A stretch of 64,000 nucleotides of DNA from CADEDH01 sp039201605. GTDB taxonomy: Bacteria > Actinomycetota > Acidimicrobiia > Acidimicrobiales > SZUA-35. A program made the translations under genes and the position numbers. The notes under the pieces were generated by a model. It had not been told where the DNA came from and ran no database searches. It saw only the letters and a list, made by a program, of their open reading frames with translations. This document shows positions 15,795 through 24,200 of the stretch, piece by piece. The stretch is taken from positions 37,710-101,709 of the forward strand of contig JBCCRO010000018.1 of assembly GCA_039201605.1 (NCBI GenBank), in the 5' to 3' direction. The stretch's first letter is position 1. Each line of letters opens with the position of its first letter.

Positions 15795-18160
15795 CACGCA
15801 CCCGCCCCGGCCTCGGCCACCGTCGGGGTGGCGGACGGCCTCAGGTGTTTGGGCCCCCAGACCGGCGATGTCGGTGGGGGTACGTGGAGCATGCCGCCGG
15901 TCTTGGTGACCCGCCGGTGGATTCCCATGATCAGACCTCGCAGGTTCATGCCGATATAGACGGCCAGCAGCAACATCCACCCCGCCTGGAACTGCTCGTG
16001 GCGGGCCCATACGATCCAGCCCAACACCAGGCTGATGGCCACGGTGGGGGCGACCCGGATGCCGAGCGTGCGCCAGTCGGAGGCATCGGCGTAGCGGACC
16101 CAGTTGATCAACATGGCATTGGTCTGCCTCGACAGCATGGCTATGCCCTCGCCGTTGGTGAGGATGGCGTTGAAGATCAGGCCGAGGGCACCGACGGCGA
16201 GGATGTAGTCGGTGTTGACGTTGTCGAAGTGGTGGACGACGAAATGGCTGACCAGGCCACCGGCGGCCAACATCCCCCCGTTGACCGAGCCGGACACCAT
16301 CGAGATGCCGCCCAGGTAGGCGAAGGCCAGCACGGCGATGCCGACGAAGACGTTGTAGTTCTCGAAGCTGATCGAGGTGAGCTTGAAGGCGGTGAGGATG
16401 CCGCCGTACCCGGCGAGGGCGGCGGCGACGGCGAAGCCGATCAGCTTGTTCTGCGACACGTCGATCCCGGCGGCGGCCGCCGCCCGCTCATTGGCCCTGA
16501 TGGCCAGGAACCGGCGTCCGGTGCCGCCCCGCCGCAGGTTGGCGATGGCCAGGCAGAGCACGATCACCGACAGCAGGGCGAAGACCGAGAACTGCCACCG
16601 GTCCGGGATCAGCGTCTCCTGATTCTGGACCCGGAGGTCGATGCCGAGAATGTCGGGATTGGGCACCGGGTTGTTGGTCTTCGCCCCCTCCCCGGCCAAC
16701 ACCTCGTTCTTGAGGAAGAGCTCGCGGATGGCGGCCACGGCGGTGAGGGTGACCACGGCCAACTGCACGCCGCGTATTCGCAGCGCCGGGAGCGCCACGA
16801 GCACGCCGACCAGGGTGGCCACGGCCACGCCGAGGATGATCGACACGATCATGGGGAAACCGGGCCCGTTGACGGCCACGAACTGGAACTCGTTGATCTT
16901 GGTGCCGTCGGAGGCGAAGCGGATCATGGCGAAGGCGGCCACGCCGGCCAGCGACGTCTGCACCAGGGAGATCTGGCCGAGGAAGCCGGTGATCACCACC
17001 AACGAGAGCATGATCGGGATCACGACGAGGGTGGCGGTGAAGGCCACCTCCCAGGCGCCGGTGAGGATGACGATGGCCCCGCCGGCCAGCACCACGGGCA
17101 GGATGCCGGCGATGTAGGGGTGCTGCGGCTTCGGCGCCGCCGGCTGACCCTTGGTCGACAGCGAGCCGCGCACCGGGAGCTTGTCGCCCCGGAGGTAGAG
17201 GAAGGCGACCACCACCAGCAGGGGGACGACGGCGTTGGCGGCGTTGGCGGGGATGGCGTCCGGCCACCACGAACGACCGGCCAGGTTGACCATGCCGGAC
17301 TGCAGGATGCCGAGCCCGAGGCCGCCGACGGTGGCGAGCCACACCGAGTTGAGGTTGCCGAGGAGGGCGGCGGTAAGGGCGGGGATGACGAACAGCGAGT
17401 AGTTGCCCGGGTTCAGGGTGGCGATCCCGACGTAGAGCAGGCCGGCGGCCCCGGCCATGAGCGACGACAGCACCCAGTTCAGCAGGGCCAGCCGCTGGGC
17501 CGAGTAGCCGAGGAGAGTGGCGCCCTTCTCGTTCTCGTCGGCGGCCCGGGTGGCCAGACCGAACGACGTGAAGCGGTAGAGGGCGGCCACACCGGCACCC
17601 ATGACGATGGCGGCACCGGCGACGAAGAGACGGTCGATGCCGAGGTTGGCGCCGAGGCCGAGGAAGTTGTTGAACGAGCCGGTGGGCAGGATGCCCTGGT
17701 GGGTCCGCAGCTGGGTACCGAAGTGGAGCTGGGCGATCGACTGGAAATAGAGCATGGCCCCGACCGAGCCGACCACCTTGGCCAGTGCCGGCGAGTCGCG
17801 CAACGGCCGGAAGACCGCGTAGTGGAGGATGACGCCGATGAAGGCGGCCATCAGCATGGCGACGGTGATGGGGATGGCCTGGCCCCAGAACCCACCGACC
17901 TCCTCGAAGCCGCCGTTGCGGATCGTGATCCGAACGGGGAGGTTCAGGGTGTGGGTCGGGATGATGTCGAACCACGGGAGATAGAGCTCGCCGGCGGCTC
18001 GCATCTCCGACCAGGTGTAGGCGGCGTACATGGCGGTGGCGCCGTGGGCGAAGTTGATGACGCCCGAGCCTTTGAAGGCGGCCACGATGCCGGACCCGAG
18101 CATGGCGTAGAGACCGCCGGCGCCGATGCCGAGGATGAGGGCGAAGAGAAAGGCGTTCAA
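15794..18160 (-). CDS. Fused ABC importer permease (LivH-LivM fusion)
   Basis: The 788-residue protein joins the two inner-membrane permeases that are usually separate. The LivH-like part covers roughly residues 1-335 and opens with AGGLYAMLGSGIVAAFKGSGVINFAHG. The LivM-like part (about 345-690) carries GFLGQISLVQTSLAGVAAF and the GRRFLAIRANERAAAAAGI cytoplasmic loop that contacts the ATPases. An extra helix and a proline-rich tail of about 50 residues close it. It starts 159 bp after the binding-protein gene and is coupled to the LivG-like gene. One polypeptide should supply the whole membrane pore. Confidence 0.94.
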   Translation of the reverse strand: MNAFLFALILGIGAGGLYAMLGSGIVAAFKGSGVINFAHGATAMYAAYTWSEMRAAGELYLPWFDIIPTHTLNLPVRITIRNGGFEEVGGFWGQAIPITVAMLMAAFIGVILHYAVFRPLRDSPALAKVVGSVGAMLYFQSIAQLHFGTQLRTHQGILPTGSFNNFLGLGANLGIDRLFVAGAAIVMGAGVAALYRFTSFGLATRAADENEKGATLLGYSAQRLALLNWVLSSLMAGAAGLLYVGIATLNPGNYSLFVIPALTAALLGNLNSVWLATVGGLGLGILQSGMVNLAGRSWWPDAIPANAANAVVPLLVVVAFLYLRGDKLPVRGSLSTKGQPAAPKPQHPYIAGILPVVLAGGAIVILTGAWEVAFTATLVVIPIMLSLVVITGFLGQISLVQTSLAGVAAFAMIRFASDGTKINEFQFVAVNGPGFPMIVSIILGVAVATLVGVLVALPALRIRGVQLAVVTLTAVAAIRELFLKNEVLAGEGAKTNNPVPNPDILGIDLRVQNQETLIPDRWQFSVFALLSVIVLCLAIANLRRGGTGRRFLAIRANERAAAAAGIDVSQNKLIGFAVAAALAGYGGILTAFKLTSISFENYNVFVGIAVLAFAYLGGISMVSGSVNGGMLAAGGLVSHFVVHHFDNVNTDYILAVGALGLIFNAILTNGEGIAMLSRQTNAMLINWVRYADASDWRTLGIRVAPTVAISLVLGWIVWARHEQFQAGWMLLLAVYIGMNLRGLIMGIHRRVTKTGGMLHVPPPTSPVWGPKHLRPSATPTVAEAGAGA

Positions 18161-18267
18161 GGTAGATCTCCGTCGGGGAACCGTCTGCTTGCCATCGGGG
18201 CCCGCCAGGCCCGCCGCCGTGGTGGCCGAGGCCGGGATCGGCCCCGGCCAGCACGGTCGAGGAATCC

Positions 18268-18307
18268 GCGGGGTTCGGCCACCGGCTCACCGATCACCGA
18301 ACCCCGC
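18268..18307 (-). terminator. Intercistronic hairpin after the ABC binding-protein gene
   Basis: The arms at 18268-18278 and 18297-18307 pair perfectly over 11 bp with an 18-nt loop. The hairpin begins 12 bases past the binding-protein stop and lies well before the permease start. It likely gives partial termination or 3'-end protection, raising binding-protein output over the membrane parts. Confidence 0.6.
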
Positions 18308-18319
18308 ATCATCGGGATG

Positions 18320-19879
18320 TCAGCCCTCGGGCTCGGGCCGGGGCACCTCGTTCTGCACCGCTTCCATCAGGTCACGGGCGTTGGTCCAGGTGGAGATGTC
18401 GCCGGGGTCGGCCCCCAGGGTGGGGTGCGGGGTGAACTGCGCCCCGTCCCAGGTGAAGAAGGTGGCGGTGAAGTCGCAGATGGCCGGCCAGTCCGACACC
18501 TTGTTGGCGCAGTCGAGCGGCACCGAAGCCAGGCGGTGCTGGTTGTCGACCGACGTCATGGCGGCGATGAGGGCTTCGTTGTCCGACGGGTCGCCACCGT
18601 CGGCGATGAAGTCGTTGAGCACCTGGTAGATCAGCACGCCTGCGCTGAACCCGCCACGCATGAAGGTCGAGCGGGGCGCCTCCGGCTCGGCGGCGATGAG
18701 CTGCTCCTCGCGGTGGGCGATCTCCCACTGCCAGTACTCGGGGAACTGCGCCAGCAGGTCGACGTTGTCGGGCGACGGCGGCCCGACGAAGCCGAAGTGC
18801 TTGCCGGTGGCCGAGTCGGCCGAGGTCACGGCGTCGTCGGCGCACGAGCCGGCGTTGTACACGTCGAAGGTGGCGCCGGCGGCGTCGAGAGCGTCGTTGT
18901 AGGCGGCGCAGTCGGCGGCCTGGATACCGAAGTGCATGGCCCCGTTCTCGGCGCCGTCCAGGAAGTTGATGACCTCCTGGACGTTGGCGTCGTTGTCGGC
19001 CGGGTCGCCGGGAGCATCGGGGATACCGATGAACTCGACGCCCTGGGTGTCGGAGAAGTACTGCAGCGGCCGCTCCTGGGTGTCGGCCCAGCACTCCTGG
19101 CCCGGTGCGTTGTCGGAGTAGACCACGGCGATGCGGTCGTGCCCGGCGTCGACGATGCTCTGGTACCCGGCGATGAAGCCGACCAGGCAACCACCGTTGG
19201 TGGCGAGCGAGTTCGGGGCGGTGAAGTCCGACACGAAGATCGGCAGGGTGTCGACCACCGGCCACTGGCCGGCCCAGGTTCCCCAGTACAGAGGACCGAA
19301 GAAGTCGATGCCCTTGACCATGATGTCCGGGTCGGCCTCGATCGACTCAGTCACGCAGGCCTGAGCGGCCGCCGGGTCGAGCGGGTTGGTGCAGGATTCG
19401 AGCTCGAGGGGCCGTCCGGCCACGCCGCCCTCGATGTCGGCACCGACGCCGCCCAGCTCGTTGTTGATGTAGTCGACGGCGATCTCCAGGCCCTCGCGCA
19501 TCTCGGGGAAGGAGCCGCCGGGTGAGCCCTCGGCGTTGAGCATGAACAGCTTGACCGGCTCGCCCTCGGCCGTGAGCGGTGCCTCCTGGCTCAGGAAGAC
19601 CGCCGTCTCCCAAGCCTCGGAGCCGTTCCCGAAGAGTGCGTCGTCGGACAGGCCGCCGACGGCGGTGGCGTCCTCGGCCAGCTCTTCCTCAGTCGGGCCG
19701 GTGTCCTCCTCGGTCGCTTCCTCGGTCTCCGCAGCCTCGGTGTCTTCGGTCGTTTCGTCCGAGGCGTCGTCCTCGGAGTCGCCACCGCACGCTGCGGCCA
19801 CGAGGGCTACGGCGAACAGGATCGCAAGGAGCCGAAGTAGGCCCGCACGATCAGACGACTGTCCAACGGATGTGCTCAT
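18320..19879 (-). CDS. ABC transporter substrate-binding lipoprotein, branched-chain/aromatic type
   Basis: The 519-residue protein has a signal ending in the lipobox LVAAAC near residue 31. An acidic linker follows (about 33-65), then a type I periplasmic-binding fold beginning PVKLFMLNAEGSPGGSFPEMREG. It is longer than typical LivK-like proteins, partly through the linker. SD sequence GGGGAGGAACTA precedes the ATG. It is the first gene of the six-gene operon running to 12264. Because that operon ends in a Rieske oxygenase and a SnoaL protein, the ligand may be an aromatic or cyclic acid; that is inference. Confidence 0.93.
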   Translation of the reverse strand: MSTSVGQSSDRAGLLRLLAILFAVALVAAACGGDSEDDASDETTEDTEAAETEEATEEDTGPTEEELAEDATAVGGLSDDALFGNGSEAWETAVFLSQEAPLTAEGEPVKLFMLNAEGSPGGSFPEMREGLEIAVDYINNELGGVGADIEGGVAGRPLELESCTNPLDPAAAQACVTESIEADPDIMVKGIDFFGPLYWGTWAGQWPVVDTLPIFVSDFTAPNSLATNGGCLVGFIAGYQSIVDAGHDRIAVVYSDNAPGQECWADTQERPLQYFSDTQGVEFIGIPDAPGDPADNDANVQEVINFLDGAENGAMHFGIQAADCAAYNDALDAAGATFDVYNAGSCADDAVTSADSATGKHFGFVGPPSPDNVDLLAQFPEYWQWEIAHREEQLIAAEPEAPRSTFMRGGFSAGVLIYQVLNDFIADGGDPSDNEALIAAMTSVDNQHRLASVPLDCANKVSDWPAICDFTATFFTWDGAQFTPHPTLGADPGDISTWTNARDLMEAVQNEVPRPEPEG

Positions 19880-19939
19880 TAGTTCCTCCCCTTAGTGATG
19901 ACGTCCGGCCCGTGGCCTCCTTTGGCGCCGGGCCGAAGG

Positions 19940-19955
19940 TGTAACGCACGTCACA
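19940..19955. promoter_or_regulatory. Candidate CRP/GlxR-type operator upstream of the ABC importer operon
   Basis: The sequence TGTAACGCACGTCACA matches the CRP-family pattern TGTGA-N6-TCACA at nine of ten half-site positions. It lies 61 bp upstream of the binding-protein ATG, where it could overlap the promoter. No CRP-family gene is in the window. Confidence 0.5.
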
Positions 19956-20065
19956 CGAGGAAGATCCTTGCACAAGCGGTCGCGGAGTACCTACTGAGCG
20001 ATCAATTATTTATTTCGGCCCGTGAACAGTGGCCTGTCGGCCTTGCATCGGGTCCAGCCGACCGG

Positions 20066-20281
20066 CTAGTCGTCGTCGGCGTTGGCCAACCGATGGTTGG
20101 CGAACTGCGGTCCGGCGACCCAGCCGCAGAGCTGCGGATCACACTCGCGCAGCTCGCCGTCCAGCCACCGACCCTCGCTGGTGAAGATGCCGGAGCGGTC
20201 GCCGTCGGTCACCTTGATCTCACCGTCACCGTGCCGCTCGTAGAGGGCGTGGGTGAAGGGATGTCGAATGCCGGCCGACAT
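20066..20281 (-). CDS. Small 71-residue protein coupled to the Rieske oxygenase
   Basis: The reading frame begins one base after the Rieske stop (TGA-G-ATG) and codes for 71 residues. The head is MSAGIRHPFTHALYER; two cysteines sit in RECDPQLCGW and the tail is acidic. I do not recognise the family. Spacing, codon use like its neighbours and a compact sequence with YERHGDGEIKVTD and GIFTSEGRW strands support a real gene. It may be a small accessory subunit or folding partner of the oxygenase. Confidence 0.7.
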   Translation of the reverse strand: MSAGIRHPFTHALYERHGDGEIKVTDGDRSGIFTSEGRWLDGELRECDPQLCGWVAGPQFANHRLANADDD

Positions 20282-20282
20282 C

Positions 20283-21725
20283 TCAGCCCTCCGCACGCTC
20301 GGCGCCGGGGGACGAGATCGAGACCTCGGTGGCCGCCGCCTCGGCCCGGCCCCGCTCGATCCACTCGCCGAACTTGACGTGCAGCCAGCGGATCTTGGCC
20401 TCCTGGTAGTTGCTCAGGGTGATGCCGGGCTTGCGGGTCATCTCGAGACCAAGCTGGACCTTCGACATGTTGAACAGGTCCTGGTTGAAGACCTTGCCCA
20501 GCATGCCGAGCTCGATGGCGTCGGTGAAGCTCTCCTCCTCGGTGAGCCAGTGCACCTCGCACGGCGGCGGCTTCTCCCCCTCATACGGGGCGAGAAAGAT
20601 GCACTCCATGATGCTGGAACGGTGATCGTCGCCGTTGGGGCGGAACCGGTACACGATCCGGTTGAAGGCGCCCCACGGGTGGAAGTTCGGAAACACCGTG
20701 TAGTCGATCGAGTCCATCATCTCGGCGTCCGACATCCGGCCGACCCACTCCTCGCCGGCGAACTCGGCCCAGCGCTGCCGGGAACCGGCGGCGGCCAGGG
20801 CGCGCATCGACATCTCCTCGGGCACCGTCATCGGCGCCACCTGATCGTGGCGGACGTCCATCATCGTCCGCAGCATCTCGTCCTGCGTGGGCTCCCAGTC
20901 GAGCAGCGGGCTCGGCGTTCCCGCCGGGGTGATCACGCGGGCGAAGTTGCCCCACACGTCGACCTGGGAGTTGGTGTCGCCGAGGTAGGGCATGATCTGC
21001 GGGTGGGTGGCGTTCACGTGGTACGCCTCCGAGAAGGCCTCCTGGGCGATCTTCCAGTTGGCGTGGATCACCTTGGCCACGTGGGCCTGCTTGTAGCGCT
21101 TCTCCAGATCCCACACGGCGAACTGGTCGACGAGGTCGCCCAGGAACTCGGCCAGCGACTCGGTGTTGTCCGGGTTGGGGTTGATGAACACGAAGCCGGC
21201 CCACGTGTCGACCTGGGCCTGCGGCAGCTTGTACTGGTCGCGGTCGACGTGGGTGAAGTCCCAGTCGCCGGGGATGTCCTGGCAGTCGCCGTCGATCGTC
21301 CAGGCGTGACCGTGGAACGGGCAGCGGATCTCGGTGGAGCAGTGACCGTCGTAATCCTTGAGCCGACGACCCCGGTGGAGGCAGGCGTTGACGTAGGCCT
21401 TGATGCCCGACTCGGTGCGGATGACGATGTAGCTGTCGTTGACGATCTCGTAGAGGTAGTAGTCGCCGACCTCGGGGATCTCATCGGTCCGACAGGCGTA
21501 CTGCCACACCTTGCGCCAAATGTGCTCGACCTCCTCGAGGTGCCATGCTCGGGAGGTGTAGCGCTCCTTGGGCACGTCGGCCTGGCCCAGACCGGCGGGC
21601 GGATGCTCGAGCCGGAGCACCCCGGGCACCTCCTTGGTGTCGGCGTCGAGGAGCTGCTGGTAGGTGATGCCGGGCGAACGTTCGTCCTCGGCGCTGCGGC
21701 GGGTCGGATCTTCGATGCTGGTCAT
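20283..21725 (-). CDS. Rieske non-haem iron oxygenase, large (alpha) subunit
   Basis: The 480-residue protein has a Rieske site Cys115-x-His117 with Cys135-x2-His138 and a catalytic iron motif in AFSEAYHVNATHPQI. It is a paralogue of the oxygenase at 12772-14169 with the same N-terminal layout but a different substrate region. GGAG precedes the ATG at 21725. Its promoter region holds a palindromic site (21761-21782) shared almost identically with the PPOX-ferredoxin operon at 30.7 kb, which suggests common TetR control. A 71-residue coupled gene follows. The Rieske ferredoxin at 31327 could be its electron donor. Confidence 0.94.
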   Translation of the reverse strand: MTSIEDPTRRSAEDERSPGITYQQLLDADTKEVPGVLRLEHPPAGLGQADVPKERYTSRAWHLEEVEHIWRKVWQYACRTDEIPEVGDYYLYEIVNDSYIVIRTESGIKAYVNACLHRGRRLKDYDGHCSTEIRCPFHGHAWTIDGDCQDIPGDWDFTHVDRDQYKLPQAQVDTWAGFVFINPNPDNTESLAEFLGDLVDQFAVWDLEKRYKQAHVAKVIHANWKIAQEAFSEAYHVNATHPQIMPYLGDTNSQVDVWGNFARVITPAGTPSPLLDWEPTQDEMLRTMMDVRHDQVAPMTVPEEMSMRALAAAGSRQRWAEFAGEEWVGRMSDAEMMDSIDYTVFPNFHPWGAFNRIVYRFRPNGDDHRSSIMECIFLAPYEGEKPPPCEVHWLTEEESFTDAIELGMLGKVFNQDLFNMSKVQLGLEMTRKPGITLSNYQEAKIRWLHVKFGEWIERGRAEAAATEVSISSPGAERAEG

Positions 21726-21760
21726 GGCACGACTCCAGAAGACGGGTTTGGCCTACGTTG

Positions 21761-21782
21761 AAACTAACCGACCGGTCAATTC
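21761..21782 (-). promoter_or_regulatory. TetR-type operator overlapping a -10 box, site A
   Basis: Read towards the Rieske gene, the core is GACCGGTCGGTTAGTTT. ACCGGT is the symmetric centre and TAGTTT is a plausible -10 box. Over 22 bases it differs from site B (30694-30715) at one position. It sits 36 bp upstream of the Rieske ATG. Confidence 0.7.
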
Positions 21783-21835
21783 AGGGGAAAGTCCGGGAGG
21801 GCCGGGCGCGTCGATCCCGGCACCGTCGACGGGGC

Positions 21836-22183
21836 TCACGCGGTGAAGAAATCGGCGCGCGGCGTGCGGGTGTCGTCGTAGACGGGTTCGGCCAGATCGC
21901 ACCGGAACTTTCGGGTATCGGTGGCCACGATGCCCAGACCCCGCAGGGCCGCGCCCATGGCGACGTAGTTCTCGTGTTCGAAGTGGGCGGCGAGAGACGC
22001 CTCGTCGATCCACAACTCGTACACCCCGAGCCGGGTCTCGATGCAGGGATCGGCGGCGAAGACGTAGGCCTCGCAGCCCGGCTCGTCGTCCTGCGTGGCC
22101 TTCTGGATGGGCGTGGCGAGCTCCACCGCCTTGTCCCGATCCTCGCGGGTGGCGTAGTCGATGCTGCCGGCAATGATGATCAT
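21836..22183 (-). CDS. Antibiotic-biosynthesis-monooxygenase (ABM) domain protein
   Basis: The 115-residue protein is a single dimeric alpha-beta barrel unit: MIIIAGSIDYAT, EPGCEAYVFAADP, LGVYELWIDEASLAAHFEHENY. ABM proteins often act as cofactor-free monooxygenases or quinol-processing enzymes in aromatic pathways. It sits between the Rieske gene and a divergent Zn-dehydrogenase. No ribosome site is visible; TAGGCT nine bases before the ATG suggests a very short leader. A second ABM gene lies at 27205. Confidence 0.88.
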   Translation of the reverse strand: MIIIAGSIDYATREDRDKAVELATPIQKATQDDEPGCEAYVFAADPCIETRLGVYELWIDEASLAAHFEHENYVAMGAALRGLGIVATDTRKFRCDLAEPVYDDTRTPRADFFTA

Positions 22184-22248
22184 GCGCGTCGGAGCCTAGT
22201 CGCCGGGTCTCCTCGACGGCCGATAGGACGTTCTGCCAGCATGCCCCC

Positions 22249-23280
22249 ATGCAGGTCGCGCTGATCACCGACGCCGAGACGGTCGAGCTCGTCGATTTCC
22301 CCGAGCCGACGCCGCACCCCGAAGGCGCCGTGATCGATATCGACCTGTGTGGCATCTGCGGCACCGACATCCACGCCTACCAGTCGGGGCGGCCCTACAA
22401 CCCGGCGATCTGCGGCCACGAGTGGACCGGGGTGGTCTCCGCCGTCGGCGCCGATGTCAGCCGGCTCGGCGAGGGCGACCGGGTGATCGGGGCGGTCCCG
22501 CCGGCCTGCGGCGTCTGCGAGGCCTGCCGGCAGGGCCAGAGCCTGCACTGTCAGGAGTCGTTCCTCGTCGCCACCGGGCGTGACCGGCACGCCGCTCCCC
22601 ACGGCGGCTTCGCCCCTCGCATCGCCGCTCACGCCTCGCGCCTGATCCCGGTCCATCCCGAGCTGAGCGTCGAGCAGGCGGCCCAGGTGGAGCCGACGAC
22701 GGTCGCCTTCCATGCGGTGCGCCACACCCCGCCCTCGCTGGGCGACGTGACCGTGGTGATGGGAGCCGGGCCGGTCGGCCTGTGCACCCTGCAGATCGTC
22801 CGCGCCGCAGGCGCCGGCGAGATCATCGTGGTCGAGCCCAACGAGGCCCGCCGGGCCCTGGCCGCCGAACTCGGGGCGACGACCACCGTCGACGTCGACG
22901 AGGCCAAGGTGGTGATCCAGGAGCGGACCTCGGGGCTGGGGGCCGACGTCGTCTACGAGTGCGTCGGTCGACCGGAGACGATCCAGACCGCCGTCGACCA
23001 CGCCCGCCGGGGCGGTCGGATGTGCCTGATCGGCTTCACCGACTCGACCGCCACCATCGTGCCGGCGCTGTGGTTGGTCAAGGAGGTGCAGGTGACCGGG
23101 GCCATCGCCTACACCCATGACGACTTCGATCGGGCCATGGGCATGATCGCCGACGGTCGGATCCGGCTGGAGCCGATGCACACCTCGACGGTGTCGCTCG
23201 ACGGGTTCGGCGACGCCATCGCCGATCTCGCCTCCGGCTCCTCGGCCGAGACCAAGGTGCTCGTCAACCCCAACGCCTGA
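22249..23280 (+). CDS. Zinc-dependent alcohol dehydrogenase (MDR family)
   Basis: The 343-residue enzyme carries the catalytic zinc ligands in CGICGTDIH and GHEWTG, and the structural zinc loop CGVCEACRQGQSLHC. The Rossmann motif is VMGAGPVGLCTLQIVRAAGA. Length and motifs match threonine/sorbitol/butanediol-type NAD(P)-dependent dehydrogenases; the substrate is unknown. It is convergent with the SDR at 23305 and divergent from the ABM gene. Its place inside the catabolic cluster suggests oxidation of a secondary alcohol intermediate. Confidence 0.93.
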   Translation: MQVALITDAETVELVDFPEPTPHPEGAVIDIDLCGICGTDIHAYQSGRPYNPAICGHEWTGVVSAVGADVSRLGEGDRVIGAVPPACGVCEACRQGQSLHCQESFLVATGRDRHAAPHGGFAPRIAAHASRLIPVHPELSVEQAAQVEPTTVAFHAVRHTPPSLGDVTVVMGAGPVGLCTLQIVRAAGAGEIIVVEPNEARRALAAELGATTTVDVDEAKVVIQERTSGLGADVVYECVGRPETIQTAVDHARRGGRMCLIGFTDSTATIVPALWLVKEVQVTGAIAYTHDDFDRAMGMIADGRIRLEPMHTSTVSLDGFGDAIADLASGSSAETKVLVNPNA

Positions 23281-23304
23281 GCGGCCCGGCCCCGGGCTAC
23301 GGCA

Positions 23305-24132
23305 CTAGGTGTCGGTGGCGGAGCCGACGATCCGGCTCGAGGTCTGATGGAACCGCTGCACCTGCATGCCCGACGTGGTCTGACCGGCGTCGACCACCAT
23401 CGTGTGGCCGCTCATGTAGCGGGACTCGTCGGAGGCCAGGTACAGGGCGGCGTTGGCGATGTCGAGAGGTCGGCCGGGGTAGCCGAGCGGCGACAGCTTG
23501 CCGATCCGCTCCTCGGCGGCGGCCACGTTGGCGTGATCGCCGGTCACGGCGGCGGCGGTCATGGCGGTAGCCGTGTTGCCGGGTGAGATGGCGTTGACCC
23601 GGATGGCGTGGGGGGCGAGCTCGTTGGCCACCGAGCGGGTGAGGCCGACCACGGCGTGCTTGGCCGCGGTGTAGACGTGGGGCCCGAGCCCGCCCATAAC
23701 GCCGGCCGTGCTCGAGGTGGAGATGATCGACCCCCCGCTCCCCTGCTCCACCATGGCGGCCCCGGCGTGCTTCATCCCGTAGAACACGCTGGACAGGAGC
23801 ACGTCGACCGTCCGGTGCCAGTCGTCGGCCGTCAGCTCGGTGATCGAGCCGATGGCGCCGATGATGCCGGCGTTGTTGAACATCACGTCGAGGCGACCGA
23901 AGGTCTCGGTGGCGGCGGCCACGGTGGCCGCCACGTCGGCCTCGTCGGTCACGTCGCAGCGAATCCAGGTGGCCACGTCGCCCAGTTCCGCCGCCAGCGC
24001 CTGGCCGGCGTCGTCCTGGATGTCGGCCACGACCACCCGGGCCCCCTCCTCGACGAACCGTCGGACCGTGCCTTCGCCGATGCCGCTGGCCGCCCCGGTC
24101 ACCACGGCCACCTTCCCCTCAAGACGACTCAT
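23305..24132 (-). CDS. Short-chain dehydrogenase/reductase (SDR)
   Basis: This classical SDR of 275 residues has TGAASGIG for cofactor binding, NNAG, and the catalytic Ser and Tyr-x3-Lys in STSSTAGVM and YTAAK. SPGNTATAM and the closing SGHTMVVDAGQTTSG complete the fold. An Asp after the second strand (VADIQDD) favours NAD. GAAGGAGC precedes the ATG. It diverges from the TIM-barrel gene at 24201. The substrate is not identifiable. Confidence 0.93.
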   Translation of the reverse strand: MSRLEGKVAVVTGAASGIGEGTVRRFVEEGARVVVADIQDDAGQALAAELGDVATWIRCDVTDEADVAATVAAATETFGRLDVMFNNAGIIGAIGSITELTADDWHRTVDVLLSSVFYGMKHAGAAMVEQGSGGSIISTSSTAGVMGGLGPHVYTAAKHAVVGLTRSVANELAPHAIRVNAISPGNTATAMTAAAVTGDHANVAAAEERIGKLSPLGYPGRPLDIANAALYLASDESRYMSGHTMVVDAGQTTSGMQVQRFHQTSSRIVGSATDT

Positions 24133-24200
24133 CGTCGTGCTCCTTCACCGTCGTTGCGTTCGTTCGGTTGCCCCGCCGCCGTCTCCGTGGGGAGACTCGG

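Noticed and set aside
15845..19525. 1226-codon open frame on the plus strand over the ABC importer genes
   Set aside because: It is antisense to well-supported Liv-type genes, is rich in Gly, His, Val and Asp as expected for a shadow frame at 70% G+C, and shows no domain.
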